A stretch of DNA of 64,000 nucleotides from Nectonema munidae (lineage: Eukaryota; Nematomorpha; Nectonematoida; Nectonematidae). Below the pieces are notes generated by a model, which had not been told where the DNA came from, did no database searches, and saw only the letters and a list, made by a program, of their open reading frames with translations. Every line of letters starts with the position of its first letter. Positions within the stretch are counted from its first letter, which is position 1. Shown in pieces: positions 26,501 through 38,500 of the stretch. The stretch is taken from positions 62,001 to 126,000 of the forward strand of contig JAUIRK010000730.1 of assembly GCA_030549495.1 (NCBI GenBank), given 5' to 3'. Both the position numbers and the translations under genes were made by a program.

Positions 26501-29500
26501 ATTCTCAGTCAAGAAAGTCAACCTGGAAGTCACGAAACACCTGCACAAATATCAAAGTCAATAGGAATTTCCAAGAGTAGCATCAAACGCATCATCAAGC
26601 AAGATCTCGGTTTTAAACCTTATAAAAAAAATTCGTAGTCAAAAATCAAGCATTTCAAACGAAGTTAAACGAGTCGTGTGTGCAAAGAGGCTGTTGCGGC
26701 TTGCTGATGCAGACAAATTAAATGTCTGTTTTTTTAGTGATGAAAAGATATTCACAGTTGAGCCTCCTTTGAATGCACAAAATGAAAGGGTGTAGTAGAA
26801 AGAAAAATGAGATCTCTAATGAGAGATTGTTCTCTACGAAGTCTCATTTTCCTAAAACTGTAATGATTTCTCTCGCTGTTTCCAAGCTTGAAAAATAATC
26901 GATTCATTTTGTAGATCATGATGTCAAAATCAACAGAGAATATTATAGAAATAACCTCTTAGCAAAAATGATTCCTGAGATTAACGCTTTAGCCTCTGGT
27001 CAATATTTTTTATTTCAACAAGATGGAGCTAGGGCACATACAGCAAAAGATACACTTGCCTATTTGAACGAAAATGTACCTGAAATCACCTTGCCAAGTG
27101 ATTGGCCTGTAAATAGTCCAGACTTAAATCCTCTAGATTATAGCATATGGGGAAACTTGGCTCAACGAGTTTATAGCGGGAGAAAAATTAAAGATCTGAC
27201 TGAACTGAAAAACCTCTTGATTCAAGAATGGTCAAAATTCCCTCAGAATGAGATCGATTCTGCTATTGAACAATTTAAACTTAGGCTTCGCAAGTTGATC
27301 GAAACGGAATGAAAAGATATAGAACAATTTTTCTAACTATTGTTATTCTTGAAATTTTAGTTGAAGTTTATAAATAAATTTTAAACCGAACGTTTTTTGG
27401 ACTACCCTGTATATAGTACTCAACCGGAATTAGTTGTTATCAAATAGTTAAAGTTAAAGAAATAATTTTGCGTATGCCTTTCTACTAATTAGTTTAAAGC
27501 TTTATTTTCTACAAAGGGAATTTTTTAGAAAAATATTATGAAACTATGAGGAAAACAAATGCAATATTCTTCCAATCATTGAAAAAGTTATATTAAAGAG
27601 CTCACGTTCATTAGCACGTTAACGGCCAGAATAATCAGACGATATCTAGTATAAAGCAGAAGATTTGTATTAAAAAGCATTGATAAACGCAGACAATTCA
27701 CATTTTGAAAAGTAGACTGTGGTCGATAACCGGTTAATTCTCGTTACACTTTTCATATTCTGTAATAAGGATAGGTGCAGCAGTGTATTTTGTAAAATTG
27801 AAGCCCACGAAATCTAGAATAGGATAAAAAATACTTACTAATGTGTTGCTGGGTTTGAGCAGCGGCAGCAGCTGCTGCTGCTAAAGCAAACTGTTGTTGT
27901 GCAGCAAGCCAATACTGATGTCTTTGGTGCTGAAGAAGCTTAAAAAGTAATCTTCCTAATTAAACAAGAAGCATAAAGAATGGTAGCGATAAAAAATTTT
28001 TTAATAATTTAAATACTCGATTTAAAAGTAGTAGGGACGCTATTGATGCTAAATACTTTAATAATAAGATGTAATAAACCGGTTCTATTTTAAATTATCA
28101 TTTTTCCTTGAGTAAAATAATAAAATGATTCAAATTCTAAAAGACAAATGAATTAAGAAACAATGCTGTAAAAAATAGAGGTAGAAAAATTATAGAAAAG
28201 CTGGCTATTTTTCACCACCAAATATTTTCAAAATGCAATGCTCTAAATCAGTGTTTCTCAACGTGGTCCATGTGCGTGCAGTGTGCACCCTCAAGGGGTC
28301 AGCAATATTTTTAGACCGGTCGATATAACAATTTGTTGAGGAAAAGTTCTGAAATTGAAAAATTCGATTTATTATGGCAAAAAGCTCATTTATATGGGAA
28401 TATTTTGCCATTTTCGTATCTGGTTGAATCAGGTTTGATATTAGTAAAATATAATTATTTTTAATTAATTAATTTTAAAGCGTTCAGTCGTGCTATTTGT
28501 CTGCATTCAAAAGGTTTTCAGTTCAAAAATTTTCACTTTTTGATTTTATAAAATTTAATTAATTTTTAATAGATAAGCAGGGTTAAAAAAATAAAAATAT
28601 ATTAGTTAGCTGGCAAGCCAACAGGGAAACAAAAATGCACAGAAAAATCTTGCCAGACTACTTATATATGTGAATATTGAAAATTTTCAAATGTAAAAAA
28701 TAGCGCTAGCAGTCCTCAAACAATCTAAGAATGGTGTTTATAGTTAACACCTAAAATTTGTAAGTAAAACGGATGAAAAATAAAGTTTTTATTAAACTTC
28801 GATGCCTTGGAATGATCGTATATATATATATACTAGGTAAATTAAGAAAACCTTTTAGTACTTTTAAGGAGTCTTTATCAAATGAAAATATTTAAGCGGT
28901 CTTATAACCACCTTCTTCAGTTCTTTGCAAGAAGTTAAAATAAAAATTTTGAGTATTTTCTTTTTTAATAAAATTATTATTATTTGTATATTTTATCAAA
29001 CTTTATAACTTTAAATTTTACTTTGTCTGATTTCCTTTAGCCCTAATAAAATTGAATCAATTCTTCTTGGAAGAGAGCTATATAGATTCTTTATATATTC
29101 ATCTGGAATCAATTTCCATTCCTGCTTTGAATATTCCCATAATTCTTCAAGGCTTCTCGGGTTCCTTAGAAGAACTTTTCTTTTTAGCTCAACCCACATT
29201 TGTTCAATTATATTAAGATCAGGGCTCTGAGGTGGCCAGTTTTTTAGAGGACGCACAGAATTTTTTTTTTAAATTGCTGAGTCAAAAAAGACCTATGGCA
29301 AGGAGCGCCATCATGTTGAAATATATTACTAATATTTATATTAGGAGTAAATTGGTTTTAATTAATTTGTTGTTATACTATTGAGTGTTGGATCAATTTT
29401 TATCTTCTACCATCACTTTAATCCCTAAAGCATCAAACTTTTTCTTCCGTGTTTGAACGTCTTCGTTTCATCACTAAAAATTACATTATGCCAGGCTCCA

Positions 29501-32500
29501 TAAAAATTTTCCTTTGCCCACTCAAATCTTTTTTTAATTGAACTTTATTAAAAGTTGGTTTTTAGCTCTTCAATCCCCCATTCAAATCATTTTTCTAAGG
29601 ATTTGTTTTACTGTATCAATTGAAATATATTTTGATAAATTATTTTCTTCCATTAATTGCCTTGCAGAAATTAGGATTAATCTTTGACATTCTCACTAAC
29701 TTTCGGATATCTCTTATCTGTAATTTTTGAGGAGAGTTCCTGTACTCTTATATTTTGATAAAATTTGAGAAATATTATTTCTAGATATACCATTTTTACT
29801 TCTAAATTATCTTTTTTTTTTTTTTTTGTTTTTTTAAGTTCGAATTTGTCTTTTTTAAGTCCTAAAATGTCTTTTTTAAATTCTAAAGGCTCTTTATAAA
29901 ATACAAAATAAAATTGAAAAAAGAAAATTTAGGACTTAAAAAAGACAAATTAGAATTGAAAAAAGATCATTTCAAACTAAAAAAAGAAAAAAAAACTCTT
30001 TGAATTTTGTTAATTGAAGGAAGTACAACTTTAGTTATCAATTCTAGAGATACTTTAGGCATGTCAGTCAAAAAAAGACGTCGAGGAAAGATCGTTAAAG
30101 GAAGCAGGCGATTTAAAGAAATCAATTTTAGAAAGAACAATGATAAAAATTTATATTAAAATTTGGAGAAAAAAAACGTTTTTACCCGAAAAGTCAATAA
30201 ATGGTCGAAAACTTTTCCACGGAATTTTTAATAGATAAAATGTACATAAATAATTTTGAATAAATTAAAAAGAAAATAATCAGAAATTTTTATTAATGAA
30301 AAAAGAATTATTTTAAGATGGTATTTATAATGAATTAATTTAATATAAATAAATTTCAATGATCAAAAGATTCTCCTCTACTGTTATATTCCACTCTCTG
30401 TATATTAGGGTGTCACAAAAAAACTTTTTTTTATCTATTTCGTTTTGCACACGTTTCTATTTTGTTTAAATCTTGAAAAACAACAAAGAAACTTAATTTC
30501 GGAATAAAGCATTCACTTTATTAAAGGTTCCCTCAGCCTAAAAATATAATTCGAAAATCTTGATTTTTTGATAATTTTGTACCTACTTTTTTTTTAATTT
30601 TAAAATTTTTTGAATTCCATTTGATCCAATTTTGAAAATAATAAAATTTTGATATCTAAAACATTGAGTTTGTTTTAGAAATTTCGCTCAACCATTGGTA
30701 ATTTTTTTCCAATTTTTCCTTCTTTTTTTAGAGCAAAGGCAAAAAGAAATTATTTTCGAAGGTATTTAAATAAACTCTTTGATACTGCACATGTTGATGT
30801 ACTAAAACTTGTTAAAATTGAACAAGATAAAAGGTTTTTGGATGATCAGAGAACTGTTAGGATGTATATCGATAAAGAATATCTTCAATATTCTCGTAAA
30901 GTTTTTCTCAAAGAGTCACGTAAAAGTGCTGAAGAGGAAAGAAAAAAGAAGTCAATTTGCCAAATAAATTTTAATTAAATAACAATTATGTCTTTTTAGG
31001 AATTGAAATCGCCAACTAGGGAGACAGTCATAATAAATAATTTGACGTTAGGGTTATAGTTTTCTCTTAAAGTTTCGAATAAAATTTAAAAAAACCAATC
31101 TTAAAATAAAAACTTAAAAGGTAAATGTACTCAAAATCAGTTTTGTTTTATTTATAATTTATTCTAAATTTTTAATACGTTTTTTGTCCACGCAGAAGTT
31201 AAAAACTTACTGTATCAGTGTTTTCTTTATTCTGATTTCTGAGTATTTACCCGTTAAGCTTTTATTTTAAGAATGCGCTCTTTGCGAGGAGTAATAACCT
31301 GCCAATTCCCCATCTCCTATAGGATTTAGAGTTTGTAGGGGACAAAATAATGATCAGGGCATATTTGAAACATAAAGAAAAAAATAGGAAACAAAATTCT
31401 TTTTCAACTTAGAGGACTAAAATTTGGATAAGCAGTATAAGAAAATAATAAAAGGTATACTTTATCCACTTGTTGAGAGTAATGCAGCATCTTATTATTT
31501 TGGTCAATGAAAAAAGGATCATTTGTGAAATTATCGTTTTCCATTTTAATACGAGTATCAGTGCTTCGAAGCGACAAATTCTTTTCATCTTCACTTATAA
31601 TAGAGCCAGCAGTAACAACGTCACCACATAGCGAATCTACATTCTCTGTCTTTTCATCTCTTGCAGATGTGTTTAGTTCTTTATTTGGGCTAACTTCATC
31701 GGCACCTTTACTATCAGAAAGAGAAGAATGATTTCTAACTGCAGCTGTACCAAGCATATATTCCATCATGGAAGACAAACCCGAAGTATCTGGTGTACGA
31801 GGAGAGAGTGGTTCGCCAATTTCATTTAATGTCGAAAACGACTCTGATTTTCTTAAAGATGATACTGATTGTGCTGAGTGTTCTTAAAAATGAAAGTTAA
31901 AAAAAGAATAAAAATATTTTAAGTTGTATACAAAATTATATATAATTCAAAATCCTACATCATCTAAGAATAAAGACATTTATATTAAATGTCTATTAAT
32001 GGATGAAATACTTAAACTTTCAAAAAGTACTATTTTCAATATGTACAAAAGGCAAAAATGATAGTTTGGCACAACGACGCACATTGAAGGATGGTGTTCA
32101 CCCCCTACCAATAATTTTGGTAGATACAGATATATAGCTTTATATTTTATTTTTATTTTTTAAGGATAAAAATTTTAGAAAATTAATTTTACTTTAAAAG
32201 TGCATATTCAAAACAAAATTTATATTAAATATGAAAAATAAATACATGGATAGGAAATTTTTGGAATGATTACAATAAAAAAAGTAACCCTTTAATATAA
32301 CTTTTATTTTTTCGCCTTATATAATACATTGATTATTATTAAAAATTTTGTTGAACTATCTATTATCAACATTTTTCATGGAAATACAGCTTATATGCAT
32401 TTGGGGTCATAATTGACCCTAGTACAAACTTGTAAAATAAAAAACACTTTGAGTTTGTGAAATGTATTTTTCTGTTTGTCTAAACAGCAAAATTAACTTC

Positions 32501-35500
32501 TGACTATTCACATCAAAAGCAAAGAAGAAGCGAAGTAAGTTGATGTGATTATTCATCACACTTCACATGTGATGTTCAGTTGCATAACATAAATCAAACA
32601 AACACAAAAACAGTGCATACAATACAGGCATTTGTTTTCCAATTAATATTCTTAGTTCATCTGATGTAGATAATAACATAAGCAAAGAAGCTAACTCTCT
32701 ACTTAGTTCTGATGATCAAGACCTTTCAGATCATGCTTCTTCTTGGGATTCAGATACTTAAAGTTTTTTATCTTCAAGTTCTGAGAGGGAAATAATTGAA
32801 GAAAACACATTTTACCTTTCTAAAGACAAGGAAGTAAAATGGTACCTATCAAAAATTCTTGTGGTCGCCAAAAAGCCCAAAATTTCTTTAGAATAAAAGC
32901 CGGGGTAACTTCTTTTGTGCAAAAAAACGTGAAAAGCATAAAATCTTGTTTTTTTTCTTTTATTTCCAACAAGTTTGAAAGATGAAATATTAAAATTTAG
33001 TAATAAAGAAGGCACATGGTTGTTTGAAAAAAAATTGGAAAAATAAGCTTACTTCTTTTATCAGGAATATATAAATCTAACCATGAAGCAGTATAGCAAC
33101 TCTGGAGTAAAAGAAATGGAAGACCTATTTTCAGAAAGACTATATGTCTCGTAATAGATTCAGAGAAATAAAGAGAGTTCTACGTTTTGATGATGCTGAG
33201 AGACGACGTCAAAAATAAGAAGAAAAATCTGAGCCAATCAAAGACTTGTTTGAAAAATGGGCGAGCAAAAAAACGGTTTCATTCAAAAAGAAAATATTTT
33301 GAGTTGATGAGCAAATTGTTACTTTTGAAAGAAAGTGTCCTTTGAAGCAGTAAAGCCTGGAAAGTACGGAATCATATTTTGGCTCTGATGTGACTCTTCT
33401 ACATCTTATGTTTATAATATTTTGTTGTACTCTGGCAAAAATAATAACAAAAGAGAAAAAAATCAAGGTGAAAATGTAGTGAAAGATTTCGAAAATAGTC
33501 GTATGAACATAACATGCGATAATTTTTTCACAAGTTATAGTTTAGGAAAGTACTTATTCAGTAAAAAGTTGTCACTTCTTGGAACAATAAGAAAAAACAT
33601 TCCAAAAGAGTTCGTCTTCAATAAAAAGAGAGATCTTTTCACCATGATTGCATAAATTTTTAGCAGTCATTTTCATTCAACATTGATTTTACTTTGCTTT
33701 AGCATAAGTTTGTTTTTGTTGCTACATCCGTTTTTTTATTTCATTTGCTTTCTTATAAACTTAGAATGTCCAATAAGCGTAAGAACTTTAGCTTTGAATT
33801 TAAACTTCAAGTTGCTAAGGAAGTTGATGAACAAAAAATTAGTGACATAGGTAAGAAGTATCAAATAAGCCACACTTTAATCAGTAGAAAAATAAAGAAG
33901 AACTTTCTAGAATTAAAATGGAAAATAAAGATTTCAAAAGAAAAAGAACAGGAGTGTTGCCTGAATTAGAAAATTCTTTATATGGATGGTTTTGTTCAAT
34001 GGGAGAGAAAAATGTGCAAATTTCAGGTCCTCTTTTGATTGAAAAAGCTAAATTACTTCATAATGATTTATCTCCAACTTCTGAAGCAAACCCCATGAAT
34101 TTATCAACTGGTTGGTTGCAAAGATTCCAGAAAAGATTCAATATTGTTTACAAACGTCAACATAAAGAGAAAGAAAGTGCAGATGTAAACAGTGCGGAAG
34201 AGTGGAAAAAGTTTTTTATTGATGAAATTTTGAAGAAGTACCCCGAAAGTTGTATATTCAATGCAGATGAAATTGGCATATAATATAGAGCCAGGCCAAA
34301 TGGTACTCTTGCTAGAAAAAATGAAGTTGTCAGTGGGAGCAAAAAAGCAATGAACAGAGTCTCTTTATTATTAGGAGCAAACATGCATGGCACCGAGAAA
34401 TTACCCTTGCTTGTGATAGGTAAATTTCAAAGTCCAAGATGCTTTAAAAACAAAAAAAAATAATTTAACTGTTGAATATACGCACAAAAAAAGCATCTTG
34501 AATGACTAAAGATATTTTTGTGATTGGCCTTTAAATTTAGATAATAAAATGCAAAGAGAAAAACGAAAAATTGCTTTGATATTGATCGATGCCCTGCACA
34601 TCCAAAAGATCTCAAAACCTCGAATATTGAAATTTAACTACAACTTCAATTATGCAGCCTATGGATCTCATTACAGAAAGAACTTGATGAAAGACGTCAT
34701 AGATCGCTTGAATTGTGGACAAGATGAAAACATGGAGAAGGCTGTTAAATCTGTCACGATACTTGGCGCACTTCACATGTTACAAAAGTCTTAAGTCTTA
34801 GAACAGCGTTTCTACTGAGGTAATTAAAAATTGGTTTGGTTCAAATTTACAGGGCATGGCGTTAATTGAACACCCTGAAAGAGCAGATAATGTAGTGGGA
34901 GAAAGTTTTTAACTTCTGAATATATTGATTGCGATGAAGATTTGGAGTGCATCGAAACAACGAATGAACTACCGCTGAATGTGGTTTCTGATAATGAAAG
35001 TGGAAAAGAAGATGAGTATCTCCTATGGAAGCCTTACAAATGATGGATGAAATTTAAAAAAAGTCTACGAACGATATGGAGTTACAATTATTGATTTGAA
35101 AAAGGCTCAAAAGTCACTTCAAACCCACGTAATTGAGAGCAGAAAATTGCGCCAGTCTTCAACACCTATTCAGCTGGTCCGCTGTAAGTGCTTATATCGA
35201 ATATTGACATAAAATAAGTCTTGCATATATCTGACAGTTTAGTTTTAAATTAGCATATTTACTTTCTCGTATAATATAATTTTTGAAATTTGTTTTTTTT
35301 TAACAAATTCTACATACTGAATAATCAATTGAATACTGAATAATCAGTGATATTCTTTTCTATATTCATGAATGATATAAGTGATAATTTGAAATCAAAT
35401 GTAAAAATTTATGCTGATGATATTAAATTATTCAAGGGTTCTAGTGGAGATGGCAAAAAAATTTACAAGATTAATATAAAATATATAAATCGAGTAGAGA

Positions 35501-38500
35501 ATGGGATTTGCAACTCAATATTAACAAGTGTTGTCACCTTCAAGTTGGAAAAACAGATGATACTTATTTTTATATAGGTGGAACTAAGCTTAATCACGTT
35601 GAAAAGCACAATGATTTAGGATTAATTGTTGATTCAAAATTTTGTTTTTCTGATCATGTTAATTTTTTGAATTATTGCTAATCTTTTTGTATGGACCATA
35701 ATATAAAATCAAAGGATGTTACCTATTTTTTTTTGTCTAGATTGGGCAACATACCCCCCCCCCCCCGGATACGGCATGCAGCCCTTGAACTCTTTTACGA
35801 CCAATGTTTTTCCCATTACGACGAATGTTCCCAAAGGGAACGCAGACGAATTCTTACTTTAAATGGAATTAAATAGGAATTACTAAAGTTGTCTGCTTTG
35901 CTTGGTCTTAAATGGGTTAAAATTAAAATTTTTTATTTAGAAGTATTTTTGTAAACTTTTAAAGCATCAGCTTAATACCATGAACGTTTTGTCACATTTT
36001 AAATTAAATAAAAAGTGTTAAAAATTATACAAATTAACTCAAAAAAAATTTATTTTTTGCCTGTAAGTACATAGAATGAGATAGGTATTTCTATTTTAGA
36101 AATAAACGAATTTTATTGCCAATTATCAAGAAATTATAATTTTACACCATTTTCACTCGTATTCCTGTCTTTTTAAAAAAAACAAAAATAAATAATTAAG
36201 AGTATTCACTTCATTCAAACAAAAACAAAAAATTATAAAACTATTTCAAAGATATACGCACTTTTAAACACTATGTTCTCCTCACACATATAGTAGTGGA
36301 CGGAATATCATGGACCAAACAAATATACTAATCCATTTCACACCATAGAAAGTAGACAGATATAAAAATACCTTAAAATGAAGAAATGGCCTGCGTCAGT
36401 TTGAACTGACGATGCGATGATTTGGGTTAATTAATAAAATATGCACCTGCATGAATACTAGCAGGAATCCAAGCTCCATTATTCCAACTTGCAGATGCTG
36501 CGAGAAAGATGCTTTTTTCTTGACCTTTGTCATCACTAACACCATTATCCCATATCTTTTTTGTTGATTGGGATATCTAGATATAAATTTTAATTTCGTT
36601 GGATTTTAATAAATAGAATATTTACATGAGCAAAAACTTTTTGTTTTAATTAATTATAACAAAGTGAAAGATTCTTAAAGTAAAAAAAATTACTTTTCTT
36701 AGCAAAATCAATAAATTTTTGAACTTTTAATTAAGATTTATACGTATTGTAATTGTGGATACAATGTATGGAGTTAGTTATAACCAGGGCGAGTTGTTGT
36801 TGTTGTTAGCCCCTAGATTATACTATCTTTATATGAGTATAATCTATCAGTTCAAAACAAGGCTTTGTTTAAACTGAAAGAGTATTTCCATAAAAGCAAA
36901 TACTCTCAGGGAAAAGTGTAGAATTTTGTTACACTTTCGCAGCAGCAGCCATAAACCAGTGTAATTTCAGCCAACCCGCAAAAATGCACCATAAGGTACT
37001 GTGGCTTCTACAAATGGCTAGAAATAATATATATATATTTATAATAATAATATAATATATAATACATCTAAATGAGTCAGATCCAAGCTTCTGTTAAACA
37101 GTTTCCCCACAAAGTAAGTAGGTTAACTATTTTGCATGGCTTTGACCACAAGTGAATGGTTTTGAGTGTCGTGAAATGGGCAGTTAAATAAATGATGGGT
37201 GTTGTGTGGGTGTTGATTGCAAACTGGACAGAGTGGATTTGTCCAGGGCGAGTAAAAGTCAATAAAGTCAACTTTTATTTCCGTTTAGCAAAAACTCTTT
37301 GAAGATCTTTACTTGTTTAGTCTAAAAAATTTTGAACTAATTTTAAATTTTCAATTCAATCAAAGTCAATTTTTTGAGTTTAGGTCAATAAAGTCAATTT
37401 TTATATTTAACACTTTTGATTCAATGTGTCTAAAATTGTTATAAGCAATACATACAAGATTTCTTCTTTATATCAACACTTCTAAAAAAAAGTTGGGCTT
37501 TTTTTAATCTAATAAAAGGTTTTACTTTAAAGTTTGCCTGACTGAGGTAAAATATGAAGAAGTTTTTTGTAAGACAAATTTTTTGTCGACAAACGCGGTT
37601 ACATACGATATATCCGCTGCAGAAATTATGAAATTTTATTCCCAAACTTTTTATCATTCCATGTTTTTCACATCTTTTACACAAGTTTACCTTAAAAGTT
37701 AAGTTATCCTGCAAAATTGTAGATTACTGGCATTAATTCATTCAAAATTAGTAATAGAAAAAGACGTTCTCTTTTCAAACCTATCGGCAACACTTCAGTT
37801 CCAATTGTAACGAAATTGACAAATTTGTTGCAAGCAGCAAAATATTTTCATTAAAATCTTCCAGCAGTGAAGAAATTAATGATGATAGAATTTTATTGCC
37901 AATTATCAGGAAATTGTTAAAAAAAGAAAATCTGTGTAAAAACTTGCTAACAATAATTAGAGAATATTCACGATTCATTGAGTTAGTCGGAAAAAGTCAA
38001 CATAGAGACTTTTTCAGTCGATGATGCCTTTACTTGTTTCTTCAACATTATTTCATTTAAGACGAATGTGGCGTTAAAAGTTATCTTGAAAATAGATTCA
38101 AATAAAATGAAATCAATAAAATCATGAATATGTAAAACTCTCAAATCTCTCGCAGTACTTATCCCAAATTACAAAATTGTCAAGTTTTAACATTAGAAGT
38201 AGAAAGATCTTTTTCTAAACTGAAAAAACTGCTAGAAAATGATCGAATTTTAAATCAGAAAATGTCAAATTATATGTTTTTGTATTACAAAGTCATGGAT
38301 TCTTTGAAATAATTTTTATTACTTTCTCTAAAGTGTTCATAGTTGTTCAATTCAATGAACCTTTAAAAAGTCAATAAAGCCACTTTTTTCTCAGAGTAAA
38401 AGTCAATTTTTTCCAATTTTTTCGGTCAATTTTTCCTCGCCTTGGTTATAACTGGAAATTGTAAGTTCGCTTATATTCGATCATCATCACTAACATACAC

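Noticed and set aside
26968-27312. Domesticated mariner protein of 114 aa
   Set aside because: It is the C-terminal third of a relic whose upstream part has many stops; no sign of a new promoter or start.
33766-34283. Host gene with CENP-B-type DNA-binding domain
   Set aside because: A frameshift and an in-frame stop interrupt a Tigger transposase order of domains; no splice sites rescue it convincingly.
37439-37978. Two minus-strand frames with scattered cysteines
   Set aside because: They lie inside the hAT element whose recognisable coding is on the plus strand; no family match by eye.
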